DNA of 64,000 bases from Polychytrium aggregatum. Lineage: Eukaryota; Chytridiomycota; Chytridiomycetes; Polychytriales. Below, one piece after another: positions 25,247 to 35,499 of the stretch. The notes below the pieces were generated by a model, which had not been told where the DNA came from, searched no databases, and saw only the letters and a program-made list of their open reading frames with translations. Within the stretch, counting starts at the first letter, position 1, and the number at the start of each line of letters is the position of its first letter. The stretch is taken from contig NW_026516288.1 in NCBI RefSeq assembly GCF_025602895.1, forward strand, positions 62,001 to 126,000, in the 5' to 3' direction. The position numbers were made by a program, and so were the translations under genes.

Positions 25247-25848
25247 CCGGCGCGGGAACAGGCCAGAGGATGGGAAAGGGTGGAGGAGGCGGTCTGTGGA
25301 TGAACAGTCACAAGGAATCAGCAGCGGCGACGCTCTGTACGCGCTGGCATCCTCCATCCACAACCTGAGCAAGGTGTCCACTTGGCCTCAATACCATCAT
25401 TATCATAATTGTCATCATCATCACCACCATCATCGTCACCGGAATGATCGCTTTGGTACTGCGATTGTCGTTTACCGCATTGCTCGCCTCTTCCCCACCC
25501 CCGGACTCGTCGCTGATGCCAGAGAAAAGGGTCGCTGTCCCGTAACTTTTCGTATTGACTGTGCTATAAGGGACATGAGATGTATTCAGATACCAGAGAC
25601 GCAAAATATAAGGGGGGTCGGAGGAGGGTACCAATGACCATCCTTGGATATCCTGGGGGATGTCAACTCCTCGATACATACATACAACGGAGCCGCCGGG
25701 TATGTAGCTTCGTCTCTATCGCCAACTGCTGTGCTTCGTGCACGATCGCACGGCAGGAGGAGACCCGGGTTCGTTGCACCGCAGCAGCTCCATGGATCAT
25801 AGCTTTCAGACACGATTGTATTCCAGCAATCATGTGCCGGAGGATCGA
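25247..25848. other. Convergent spacer with an imperfect CAT-rich microsatellite
   Basis: The triple-CNB gene and the GTPase gene end tail to tail here. The plus strand carries an imperfect ATC/CAT tract at about 25392-25440. No coding feature is supported. Confidence 0.5.
25392..25440. repeat. Imperfect (CAT/CAC)n tract
   Basis: Trinucleotide-like ATCATTATCATAATTG then CATCATCATCACCACC-type sequence, in the 3' flank of two convergent genes. Confidence 0.7.
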
Positions 25849-28420
25849 CTACTTCCATCCGCCGCCGTGGTTGCCGGTTTTGGCCTCGGCACCCTTGCGC
25901 TTGTCGTTGACGCTGCTGGCCAGGCGTTCCCACACAGGAACTCGACGCTCCTTGGCTGGCGGCGTGGGCGGTGCTTGTGGGGCCGGAGAGAGCGGGGGCG
26001 TCGGCTGTTGTGGCTGGCGCTTTGACGCTGCAGCAGCCGGAGCCGGGGTGGGAGTGATGCGCGACACTCGCTTGGGTGGCACCGGCGTGCTGGTGGACGA
26101 GCCAACGGTGGCGGCGGAGGAGACGCTACGGGGTCGAGCGACTGGCACGGCCGGAGCCGGGATTCCAGCTTCGACGGGCTCAGGGCTGGCTCGCAGTGCA
26201 TTGGTGGAAGCTGCTGTCTGCACGACCGAAGCCGACAGAGGCTCTGGTCCCGGTCGGATAGAGGATCGGCGAGAGTTGGGAGCAGAAGCACTCGGGGTCG
26301 GCGACGCAGCAGCTCGGTCGAGCCGTGATATCGAGCGCGCCGAGCGGAGAGTCTTCTCGGGAGGCGTGGGTGGATTCTCTGCAGAAACGGCACTCTGGCG
26401 GCGCGAAGCAGTCGAAATAGTCGAGATCGAGGCCCGCTTGCGAAGCGTGGAGGATGAGGAATACGCAGTACTGGAGCCCCGCGGCGGGGCAGTGTCGGGC
26501 GAGGTAAAGGTCGAGCTGCGGACCCGCGTGGCGCTACTGGAAGGTGCCGTCGTGGTTCTGGAAAGCGAAGACGTCCCGTTGATGGCGGAGCTGCGGGGCG
26601 ATCGTGCCTCGCCCGACGATGAGGTATCCTTGGAGACGGTGCTGGTGCGGACGGCGGGCTTGGCCCCTGCTGCTGTCGAGGACGACATCGACTGGGTCTT
26701 GCGATGGGTTGTATCGCTTCGTTTGAGTGGCGCGGCGGAAGGATCCCGCTTCCTTCGCTCGCTCGCAGGCGCCGAAGGATCGCGGTTGCGACGAGAGTTG
26801 CGCGAGTCGTCCTTATCGGCAACATGGCTCGATCGAGCGGCGGTGCTCCTTTCTTTCTTGGTTCTGTCGGTGCGGGTTCTGTCGGAGACATCGGGGTCGG
26901 ACCCATCTTTTCGATGCCTGGACGACGCAGATGTCTTGGAGTCGTGCTTGCGAGCCTCGGATTTGCTATGGTCGTTGTCGTCGTCATCGTCGTGCTCATG
27001 AGCCTTGCCAACGTCCCGGACGATCTTTGCACTTGCGGGAGTGAGACTCTTTGCCCGGCGCCGACCGACCTCGGTGATGAAGTTGTCTTCGTCCGTGTTG
27101 ATGTCACTGTCGAGGCCGCCAAAGACGGTTTGGATGCCGTCGCCGCTGAGGGAACTGCACTCGACGTATCGCGTAGCCGACATTTTCTTGGCGAGCTCGA
27201 GGCCCTGGATAGTTCAAGCCCAGAGTGAAGCGACTGTACGGTCAGGAGCCGGCCCAGCTGAACTGCCAACGCGAGGTAACGACGGTTGAAGCACGAGGAA
27301 CTCACCATCTCGAAGGTCACAAAGCCAGACTCTGGACTACCGCCACCGGGCGACTCGCGGGCAGCTTTGTCTCGAGCATCCGACTTGAGTCCAACGACCG
27401 CAAAGGGCCGGTTGGGGCAGTAATATCGCACCTCGGGTACGAACTGAAGGAGCACCAGAGCAAAAGACCAAGGGGTTACAACGTGCTATTGGCCAAGACA
27501 AGCACTGGCATGGTATCTGGGGATCTATACTCGAGATCCATGTCCCAGAGATAGACAGCGCGGACAACACTGGCCTCGCAAGCCAGGATATGGCGCGGAA
27601 TCCCATCCAAGAATCCCATCCAAGAATCCCATCCAAGAATCACGTCCAAGAATCCCATCCAAGAATCGCGTCCAAGAGTCGCTTCCAAGAATCATGTCCA
27701 AGAGTCGCTTCCAGCTTTGGCGACTGCTGATCGATGCAGCCCCCAGATTGATTACATGGCCGTCCATGACTTGCCCAGGACTTGGATTGGACTGCCGTCG
27801 CCTCCCCATCTGGCCTTTCTTCATCCCTCTGCCCAAACGGATATCGTGAGTGAGTCGTGCGCTCGTACCTTCTCCTCGACACTCTTGAAAGACGGAATGC
27901 TATCGACGGCGAAGCAAATCAGAAAGCTTGAGGCGCGCTCGTATGCGTAGGGTCGAAGCCGGTCAAAGGCCACGGCACCGGCGGTATCGCAGATCTCCAG
28001 ATCGGGCTGGGAGGGCAGCGAGTAGCTCTCCTCGAGGGTAGCAACGTGCTCCTGTCGAACGGGAAAGAAAAGAAAAAGAAGAAAGAAGCGGTAGCACCAA
28101 AGAGATTTGGCGAGAGCCGGGATGAGATTGATGCGGACAAGACGTCAGGAACGGAGCCGATGAGAGCTGTGTCAGGCCATATTGTCAAATCCAAAGAGCA
28201 GGTGCAGGAAGGGAGAGATTGCCAGGGACAGGACAGGACAGAGCAGGACAGGACAGAGCAGAGCAGTGCGTGTTGGGCTCTTTGGGAACCAAGATCTGCG
28301 GTGACCGACAAAGCCAGAGCCGACTCGTACCTCTTGAAAAGAGCCATTCAAAAGACGGAGGACCATGCATGTTTTGCCGACGCCCTCGTCGCCGACACAG
28401 ACGACTTTTCGCTTCGACAT
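25849..28420 (-). CDS. Atypical Rho-like small GTPase with long Ser/Arg/Pro-rich tail
   Basis: Four exons, 28420-28331, 28051-27869, 27443-27306 and 27204-25849, give 588 residues. Residues 1-167 form a Rho-type G domain: KVVCVGDEGVGKTC (G1), TLEESY (switch I, Thr kept), CDTAGAVAFDRLRPYAY (G3), LICFAVDSIPSFKSVEEK, YYCPNRPF, GLKSD (G4) and ECSSLSGDG (G5). The DRLRP and CP(N/K)RPF blocks place it near Rho/Rac rather than Ras or Rab. The third G1 residue, equal to Ras Gly12, is Glu. The residue equal to Ras Gln61 is Ala. Both changes normally abolish GTP hydrolysis, as in Rnd proteins. About 420 residues of Ser/Thr/Arg/Pro/Ala-rich sequence with a short poly-Asp run follow. The protein ends GGGWK, so there is no CAAX prenylation box. 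It is probably a constitutively GTP-bound scaffold or regulator; the partner is unknown. Confidence 0.85.
27599..27714. repeat. 13-bp minisatellite in GTPase intron 2
   Basis: Nine units of AATCCCATCCAAG and variants (AATCGCGTCCAAG, AGTCGCTTCCAAG) lie wholly inside the intron at 27868-27444. Variation is confined to the middle and first bases of the unit. Confidence 0.9.
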
Positions 28421-28767
28421 TGAGGGGAGTGCCGAGCCGGGTTGAGGAAGGGATTGGCTGGGGAGTGAGGCTGAGATTCAGCGCAGATACGGAAGGAATC
28501 GAGAGGTGGAGGACCGTGGCCAGGCCGAGGAAGCGCAGAGACACAGGCGAGAGGCTGCAGCGGGCATGGGCCGAGGCGGGGCGGGGCGGGGCGATGAAGG
28601 CAAGAGGGCAAAAAGGCGGGGCTGCAGGGTCTGGACCCAACGAAGAGCAGGCCAGCAACGGGCAAGCTCTTGGGGACGACAAGAGGCAAGTCTGTGGCAC
28701 CTGGAGCGACACCAAGGCCGAAACTGAAACAAGTGGCCTGGTGGGTGCGCGGGAAAGGAGCCCGGCT

Positions 28768-28812
28768 CAGCAACAGGTGCAGCAACAGAAGCAGCAACAG
28801 AGGCAGCAGCCA
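28768..28812. repeat. Imperfect CAG/CAA tract
   Basis: CAGCAACAG units interspersed with GTG and AAG. No gene model in this stretch supports a coding poly-Gln. Confidence 0.7.
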
Positions 28813-28909
28813 GAGTCATATGGGGTGCCAGGATTCCACCGGATGCCGTGCCAAATGAAACAGGCCATCGACAGGCGTCGGTCCATCGGCTCCTGCTCGA
28901 GATCATGAT

Positions 28910-29004
28910 TACAGGCAATCCAATAAAAAACGGGACACCCAGGTTTTGACCATTGATCGAATATTTTGTTACCCAATGTTATCGCGCGCTGGCCATGACC
29001 ATTC
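28910..29004 (-). repeat. Dispersed ~90-bp element, copy 2 (inverted)
   Basis: Read on the minus strand it begins GAATGGTCATGGCCAGCGCG and ends GGGTGTCCCGTTTTTTATTG then GATTGCCTGTA. It is the closest match to copy 1; the centre (AACAAAATAT, GATCAA) is also shared. A weaker match to only the GGTGTCCCGTTTTTTT block occurs near 29192 on the plus strand. Confidence 0.8.
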
Positions 29005-29575
29005 GCCGGACAGTGTGGAATCGCGGCGTCAATGCGGCGCGCAACATGATCGCAGTATGCAGGTCGATTGTGGAGATCGGAGAGCGACCGGCGATCTTCA
29101 CTCGGAGGCTGCCAAAGTGATCTGTTTTATTTCTTGTGGCTTTGCTTGACGCAAGCACAGCACATACTACATGTTCATGGAAGCGGCTGTGGTGTCCCGT
29201 TTTTTTCTGAATAAAGTGTACAGAGCCACAAGGCGATGAATGCAGTCACGGGATTGTTATATTTGCAATAGGATGTACGGGAATACCAAATATGGGGGGA
29301 TATCAACTCCCGGTCGCCCAAGAACAACAATCTGCGATATGTGACAGCAAGACCGTTGTACTGAGAGGGGGGGAATGTGACGACCCAGGCAGATAATGAT
29401 TGCAAGAGAGGCAGGGGGTGACCGACCACATCGGCGGTAAGCGACTGCAGTTCAGCGACACGCGCAACATGCAGCAGTAACCGCCAGTCAGCAACGATCA
29501 TGGCTCGATGACATGCACGACATGCGACGATGGCAAGCAGTTGGCGACCATGGTAGCGAGTGCCACACAAGGCGC

Positions 29576-32395
29576 TCAGGCCATGTGGCCCTGCTTGCTT
29601 GGGCAGGACACCTTCATGAACTCATCCACCTTGGCCACATAGATCTCAAAATCCACCAGGACCTCGGGCGGCATCTTGATGTTCTCCACAAAGATGCTCT
29701 CGTCGATCTGCTGGTTCTCTTCGACCGCAACCCGGTGGACAAACTCGCTCTGGGGCAGGAAGCTCAGGCGCCGCAGGGTGTTGTCGGTAAAGTTGGTGGA
29801 CTTGTTGGGCTTGCGCGCGCGCATGAAAATATAGCGCACGAGCGATCCAAGCGTAGGCGCCGGATAGGCCGTCGATGCTAGAGGGTCTCGTGAATAGAAC
29901 CGGTGCAGCTCCGGGGAGAGAGGCTCGGACTGCAGGTACTCGACCATGGCCCGCATCAGGCTCACCGAGTGCGGTGACCCGCCGATCTTGTACTGTCGGT
30001 CGGCACCATAGGAGAACCGAAGGCATCGCGATCCTAGGTCGAGCTTGACGATCGCAACGGAAATGTACATGTGTGGGTCGGAGGCGCGGCCGAGGTCGAC
30101 GAGGGAGCCTTGCTGCCGGCGCCGGCGGGTTTTCGGAATGGGCACCTGGCCCATGATCAGGAACTTGAGCTCGCCCATGGCGCACGGCCGCATAATGTCG
30201 TCCCGGGCCTCATCGGTGACGCCGTCCAGCCGCTGGACGATGCGCTCAAAGGTGCTGAAGGACACGTGGGTCTCCATCTTCTGGGGGATGGCAATCTTTT
30301 CCATGTTGATATCGCGGATCATCTGCAGGACCTGCGACAGGAACGCCGAGTTGAGGGCCGAGCTGGTCGGGGACGAAATGTTGAAGACCACGTACTTGAC
30401 GGCGACGTCTTTGCCGATACGGATGTGCTGCAGGTTGCAGGTCTTTTTGTTCTCGCTGAAGAGCTCCTTGGGACGCCACTTGCCGGTGCGCCGGCGGCCG
30501 CCGCCTCCGCATTCGGTGCAGAACTGGTACTTTTGCTCGCAGGTCTTGCATAGGGTGTCGACATCGAAGGCAGCCTTTTTCCAGCCCTCGGGTTTCTGGA
30601 TGCCGACGCCGCCCCAGCAGATGCAGCCCTTACAGACATCGCAGGTGACAGCCAGCGATTCGGGCGACGCGAGCGACTCTTCCAGCGACGCGGGTGGCTC
30701 GCCAGCGGCTGTCGAGCTCCGGCAGGGCTCGCATACGAGATTGACTTCGTAGGGCTCTTGAAAGAGCGACGACGGGCCATAAAGCGTGAGATGCACAAGG
30801 CTGGCGTGGCAGCTGCGACAGTGGCCAAGCTCCTGGATGACCTTGCGGCCCGGGTCAGACTCGGACGGAGGACTTGAGGGCTGCGAGGCGTCGCCCAGCA
30901 GCTGGGAAGAGCCCGTGGGCGAACTGCGATGGCGAAGAAGCGACTGAACAACGGCGGCGGGCTTGTTCTTTCCAGACTTGTCGATGGTCTTTGTGGCGAC
31001 CTGCGACAGGGCAGTTTTTTTGGGCTTGACGTCCGCGGAATGAGGAAGGGGATGGGGAAGGGGAAGGGGATGGGGATGCGGATGGTGGGGATGGACATCT
31101 CGACGCTCATGTTGGGGGAGGGACGAAGACACGGGGAGACTGCCGTACTCTGGATACTCGGCCGGAAGGTAGCGCTGGGCTGGGACCGGGTGGAAGCCGT
31201 CTTCGGCCAAAGTCTGGGCAGGGTCTCGATGGGGTGAGAGCGTCATATCACTCTTTGGTATGCCGTCGAGGATAGCGGCTTGATCGATGCGCACAGAGTT
31301 CGGGAAGGGCATTGCGCCAAACTCAGGGTTGAAGCGGGCGGGCGTTGACATGTGGTCGATCAGGGTGTGGGCCGGGATGGACGAATAGTAGTCCTGGACA
31401 TGAGGCAGGCCGAATGAGGGATCTTGTGCATTCTGGCGAGCAGAAGGATGGGCGGGAAGCTGCGATGGATGTTGATGGTGATGGGATGGCATCTGGCTAT
31501 GACCCGAAAGATGGCCGTGATTTGGAACCTGGGCATGCAAGTGCGTCGGGACGTGGGGAACATGACCGTGATCGAGAGCATGGGCATGGCCGTTGCTGGC
31601 GATCTGGGTCCGGATCTGGGAGTGATCGGAAAAGGGCCCGGACGCATGGCTATGACCAGGGACTTGGCTCGGGCCTTGGGTATGGGCTGCGGAGGCTTGA
31701 TGGGCGCCTGGGCTCTGCAACTGAGACAGCGGCGAGGGCGGGATCGACGGTGGCGACGGATGCGAGCGGGATATCGATGCCAGCTGAGAGTGCGAATGAG
31801 AGTGCGGGTGCGGGAACGATGGCGGAAACGAGGGCGACTGGGGCTTGAGCTGCCGAGTCTGGGACAGGGTCTGGATGCGCTTGGAGGAGTCAAAGTGGGA
31901 GGGCGACGGCAGCTCCTGCGGAGAGAACTGGTAGACGGACGGTTGGGTGTGGTTCTGGGTGTGGTTCTGGGTCTGGCTTTGATTCTGAGTCTGGGCAACC
32001 TTCCACTGCGACGGCGCAAAGGCAGGAAGGAGCTGGGCATCGGGCTTGGGCAGCGATTGCGGGTCATGGCGGGTCATGGCAGCCAAGTCGCCGACGACGG
32101 GAGGGTACTCGTGCATCAGATAGGGATGGGGCTGGACAGGGGCGCCGATGGGAGGCATGTCGGCATAGGACAGCTCGGGCTGGGCGCCGTTGGGCAAGTA
32201 GTGGCTGTAGTGGTAGCCGGGCGAGGCGAGCATCGAGGGATAGGGCAGCGGCTGGGAGGCAACGGGATCGGCGAAGGGCTGCGAAAGCGGGTGCTTTTTG
32301 GGGTCAGGGAGGAGCTCCGAAGAGGGAGGGAGTCTGTTTTGTCCGGCAAGTCGCGAATTGGGCTCTTGAGGCGAGTGATGGAAATACGGGTTCAT
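29576..32395 (-). CDS. Conserved Cys-rich protein with His/Gln/Pro-rich N-terminus, function unknown
   Basis: One intronless frame of 939 residues. About the first 500 residues are low-complexity, rich in His, Gln, Pro and Ser with repeated HSH/SQ/QTQN patterns, typical of disordered regulatory regions. A Cys-rich part follows (about 520-640): CRSCH, CEPC, CDVCKGC, CKTC and CTECGGGG, which looks like paired zinc-binding knuckles. Next comes the block RTGKWRPKELF, which I remember as conserved in uncharacterised fungal proteins, then a folded C-terminal domain of about 290 residues with QVLQMIRDINMEKI, FKFLIMGQVPIP-like and RFSYGADRQYKIGG stretches. No DNA-binding or catalytic motif is certain. 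It may be a nuclear or chromatin-linked regulator, but that is a guess from the architecture. The ATG at 32395 is the first in frame. Confidence 0.8.
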   Translation of the reverse strand: MNPYFHHSPQEPNSRLAGQNRLPPSSELLPDPKKHPLSQPFADPVASQPLPYPSMLASPGYHYSHYLPNGAQPELSYADMPPIGAPVQPHPYLMHEYPPVVGDLAAMTRHDPQSLPKPDAQLLPAFAPSQWKVAQTQNQSQTQNHTQNHTQPSVYQFSPQELPSPSHFDSSKRIQTLSQTRQLKPQSPSFPPSFPHPHSHSHSQLASISRSHPSPPSIPPSPLSQLQSPGAHQASAAHTQGPSQVPGHSHASGPFSDHSQIRTQIASNGHAHALDHGHVPHVPTHLHAQVPNHGHLSGHSQMPSHHHQHPSQLPAHPSARQNAQDPSFGLPHVQDYYSSIPAHTLIDHMSTPARFNPEFGAMPFPNSVRIDQAAILDGIPKSDMTLSPHRDPAQTLAEDGFHPVPAQRYLPAEYPEYGSLPVSSSLPQHERRDVHPHHPHPHPLPLPHPLPHSADVKPKKTALSQVATKTIDKSGKNKPAAVVQSLLRHRSSPTGSSQLLGDASQPSSPPSESDPGRKVIQELGHCRSCHASLVHLTLYGPSSLFQEPYEVNLVCEPCRSSTAAGEPPASLEESLASPESLAVTCDVCKGCICWGGVGIQKPEGWKKAAFDVDTLCKTCEQKYQFCTECGGGGRRRTGKWRPKELFSENKKTCNLQHIRIGKDVAVKYVVFNISSPTSSALNSAFLSQVLQMIRDINMEKIAIPQKMETHVSFSTFERIVQRLDGVTDEARDDIMRPCAMGELKFLIMGQVPIPKTRRRRQQGSLVDLGRASDPHMYISVAIVKLDLGSRCLRFSYGADRQYKIGGSPHSVSLMRAMVEYLQSEPLSPELHRFYSRDPLASTAYPAPTLGSLVRYIFMRARKPNKSTNFTDNTLRRLSFLPQSEFVHRVAVEENQQIDESIFVENIKMPPEVLVDFEIYVAKVDEFMKVSCPSKQGHMA

Positions 32396-33679
32396 GATCG
32401 AGCCGCCGAGGGAGATGAGCGGTTTGCCCGCTTGCGGACCAGGAGTGGGAGTAGTAATTGGGCAACAGCCGCCGAGACAGATGTGCAGTCAATAGGCCCG
32501 ATGTGCAAGTCGACGAGGCAGGTGTGTCGCCGAAGGATGGAAAGGGATGGAGTGCCTGTAAAGGTGGGGGGGAATCGGCAGCAGACGAGCGATCACGGCG
32601 ATCAGAGCTCACGCAGCCGAAGGTAACATGGAGCGAGAGCGAGAAAAAATGCACGATGGAGCCCAAGACCGGAGAGGGGGCGGTCTGTAAAACGGTTTAG
32701 TAATACGCAATGGTAGCCTGAGGCGGTGCTGGGGCGAGATCGTCGTCGTTTGTTTGGACCAAGACAGCCGGGGGTTGGAAGGGGCATGAGCATGTGCGGT
32801 GTGAGGCTGCGAGGGGGTTGTGCTGCATTGTTACTTGGTTGTTATTGCATTGTTGTTTGGTTGTGTTGCTGTGCTAATGCTGTGCTGCGTTGCTGTTGTT
32901 GCTGCCGCTGTTACTGTCGCACTGTGTTGATGTCGCTGCTGCGGTGTTCTGTGTGAAAGTGGTGGTGGCGGATGCAGTTTTCTGTCAGCGCAGCCGGCCA
33001 CTGCGCAGTGGCCGCAATCAACTGCGGCTGCATCAGCCCGAGGCGCTTGTCCTCCGGCTGTGTCGCAGAAGAGTGTGCTTGCTGTGCGAGCAGGGGCTTT
33101 GTGCCGCCAGCCGCCCCGCTGTACCACGAGGGGCGGCTGTTTGTTGTGTGTGCAAGCTTCCGGCGTGCCAGCGGACAGCGCCGCGCCCATGGCGCCCAAT
33201 CCTTGCTGCCGCCGCCACGCGCGATAGCAGGCGCACCGCCCCTCAGCCGCAGACAACGACCGGGGCCAGCGCCGCGAGCGCGAGACGAGGAAGGGACAGG
33301 CGGCACACAAACAGCACAGACCGAGTGGGACAGGAAGGACCAGGGCGCGACACATCCATGCAGCCAATGCCGATGGCATCGGTGTTGACGATGTTGGTGT
33401 TGATGATGCTTGCGATGCTGTCCCGCACGGCAGGAGTGGCAACGGCAACGGCATCAGCAACAGCGCCGATGGCCGTCTCATCCAACGACAGCAGCAACAA
33501 TGCCGCCAAAGCGACCGCCACACACTGACACACTGACATTGCTCCCCGGCACACCGACAGGGGCGGCCACGGTGACTCATGACCACACAAGGGCCGCCAC
33601 GGAAGCGCCTGATCCGCGAACGGCCCAAAGGCCCGGAAGGCCGGCGGGGCCTTGTCATCCAGCCCGATGCGGATTCCAG

Positions 33680-33717
33680 CCAGTTGCCAGCCGGTTGCCA
33701 GCCGGTTGCCAGCCGGT
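33680..33717. repeat. 11-bp tandem repeat
   Basis: Three CCGGTTGCCAG-type units plus a partial fourth. It is a short local duplication. Confidence 0.8.
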
Positions 33718-35169
33718 CCCTTGTCATCAAGCCCAGAGCCCAGAGCCCAGAGGCTGCATTGATCTTCGTTGGGAAGCAGCTCCCGGATACTGCTCCCGCC
33801 CTGCTGCAGCCCGGACCAGAGCCCGCCTCCAGCAACGGGTCTGGTGCGGCTCATCGCAGCCAGATGCCGCTGCACGTCCCTGGCGGGTTGTGCATCTGGT
33901 GCGCTGTTGGCGGGGGCAGATTGAGACAGGTCTGTGTCCAGCAGAGGACCTGGCTCCAGACTGACATCCGCGTCGCATTTGGTCGGTGCGGACACACGCA
34001 GCAACCCAATGCCGCACAAAGCCGCCGCTTGGGTCGCCCATCCAGCCAGCGATTGCACATCTGCCATCGGGTGCTTCCTATCTCGCCATCGGGCCATCGC
34101 TCTTCGCCATCGCCAAGATTGCCAAACACCATCGGCCATCGCCGGGCATCGCCAGGCAAGCCGATTCATCCACCCCAATTGTCCGTGGCCCCACGCCACC
34201 ATCCAGTCTGCTGCTCCATGTTAGCGTCTTCCCACGCCTGGCTGCCGCTGCTGCATCGATGCACCCCCCCCAATCTTCCCATGCCGCCCCTGCCTCGCCG
34301 CCCATGCCGTGTCCCCCGCGCGTCCATTTGCCATCTCTTCCGCATCGCTCGTTTCCCCCTGCTCTGGCCCCGCCGCCACCGGGTCCGCCTGACGGGCTGT
34401 GGCAACGACGAGGCGCCTTGCGTCCTTCCCCGGGGACTGCCACAAGGCCAGGAACACCCCACCACGGAGCGAGGCCGCAACTTTGAGGCGTGTGCAAGAG
34501 ACCCGGCCGCAGAATCGTGCTTGCCGCAGAATCATGCTTGCCGCAGAGGCCAGCATGTCCTTCGTCCCCCTTCCAATCTGCTCGCCATGTGCTCTCTGGG
34601 TGCGGCCTGCCTGGCCGCTGTCGCATCAGCGGCATTTCGAATCCAATATCTCCCAAACGTGCACCGGGCTAATGCATTTGGTCGTCTTGGCCGCGGCCAG
34701 CGCCACAAACTCTTCCCCACCACCCCCCAGCCCGCACGCCACCGGGTGCAGCGCGAGCCCTGTCTCGTCGCTGCTGCTGCGTCGTTGCTGCGTATCCCGC
34801 TCCGTCACCCGCGAGCTCCACGTCATCCTTCATGTTCTCCTTCCCTCGTTCGCTCGTTCGCTCCAAAACTTTGCTGGCTCGCTGGTCCCCCCGTGTGCCT
34901 CTCCCCCTGGACTGGCGGGTGGCGTCCGCGCGTCCCTTTGTGGCACCATGTCTGTGCAACAGCACTAAGAGGCTTCGGGCCACGTGAATGTCGCGCGCTC
35001 CGGTCCTGTGTCCAGGCAAGCGCTGCCCATGGCGGCCTCTGGCCCCGCGTCTGTTCGTCCTTGTCCTGCTGCTCGCGAGCTGTTGGTTGTGTCGCCGCCG
35101 GGCTCTCTCCGTCGCAGCAAAGTCCGGCATTGACCAGTTTGAACCTCATCAGTTCTGCGATTCAGAGCC

Positions 35170-35343
35170 CACACCAACACCAACACCAACACCAACACCA
35201 ACACCAACACCAACACCAACACCAACACCAACACCAACACCAACACCAACACCAACACCAACACCAACACCAACACCAACACCAACACCAACACCAACAC
35301 CAACACCAACACCAACACCAACACCAACACCAACACCAACACC
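35170..35343. repeat. (ACACCA)29 hexanucleotide array
   Basis: About 174 bp of essentially perfect ACACCA units. Because the period is six and the unit makes no stop codon, all six frames are open, reading Thr-Pro, His-Gln or Asn-Thr on one strand and Val-Gly, Val-Leu or Cys-Trp on the other. It ends about 155 bp before the Zn-CDF stop codon, in its 3' flank. Confidence 0.95.
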
Positions 35344-35499
35344 GATACCACAGGCAAATCGTTCGAGCCCTGTCGAGTCGCCACGATCCCTGAGGCTTCG
35401 GCACTTTTGGCCCGGCATTGAGGCCATGGGAATACATCAATATTGTTCCCCGTCTACCATTCCATTACAATTGGGTGGCCCCGCCTCTTGCCCGTCCGT

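Larger units (their letters stand above)
28421..29575. other. Spacer upstream of the GTPase gene
   Basis: This holds the GTPase promoter and the 3' flank of the next minus-strand gene. Long open frames occur on both strands at 28.2-28.9 kb but are low-complexity and mutually antisense. An imperfect CAG-rich tract lies at about 28768-28812, and dispersed-element copy 2 at 28910-29004. Confidence 0.45.
32396..35499. other. Gene-poor region with skewed composition and satellites
   Basis: About 3.1 kb upstream of the Cys-rich gene and downstream of the Zn-CDF gene. The plus strand is T/G-rich at 32.8-32.95 kb and C-rich at 33.5-35.1 kb. Long open frames exist on both strands, including one of about 600 codons, but they overlap antisense, have no family motifs and include the hexanucleotide repeat. 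I support no gene here. An unannotated non-coding RNA cannot be excluded. Confidence 0.5.

Noticed and set aside
25580-27001. A 473-codon plus-strand frame
   Set aside because: It is the antisense shadow of the GTPase tail exon, whose own frame continues a clear G domain.
31424-32626. A 400-codon plus-strand frame rich in Arg and Gly
   Set aside because: It is antisense to the low-complexity N-terminus of the Cys-rich gene and has no motif of its own.
33579-35393. A 604-codon plus-strand frame ending in His-Gln repeats
   Set aside because: Its repeat is the ACACCA array, which is open in every frame; the rest has no recognisable domain and antisense frames are equally open.
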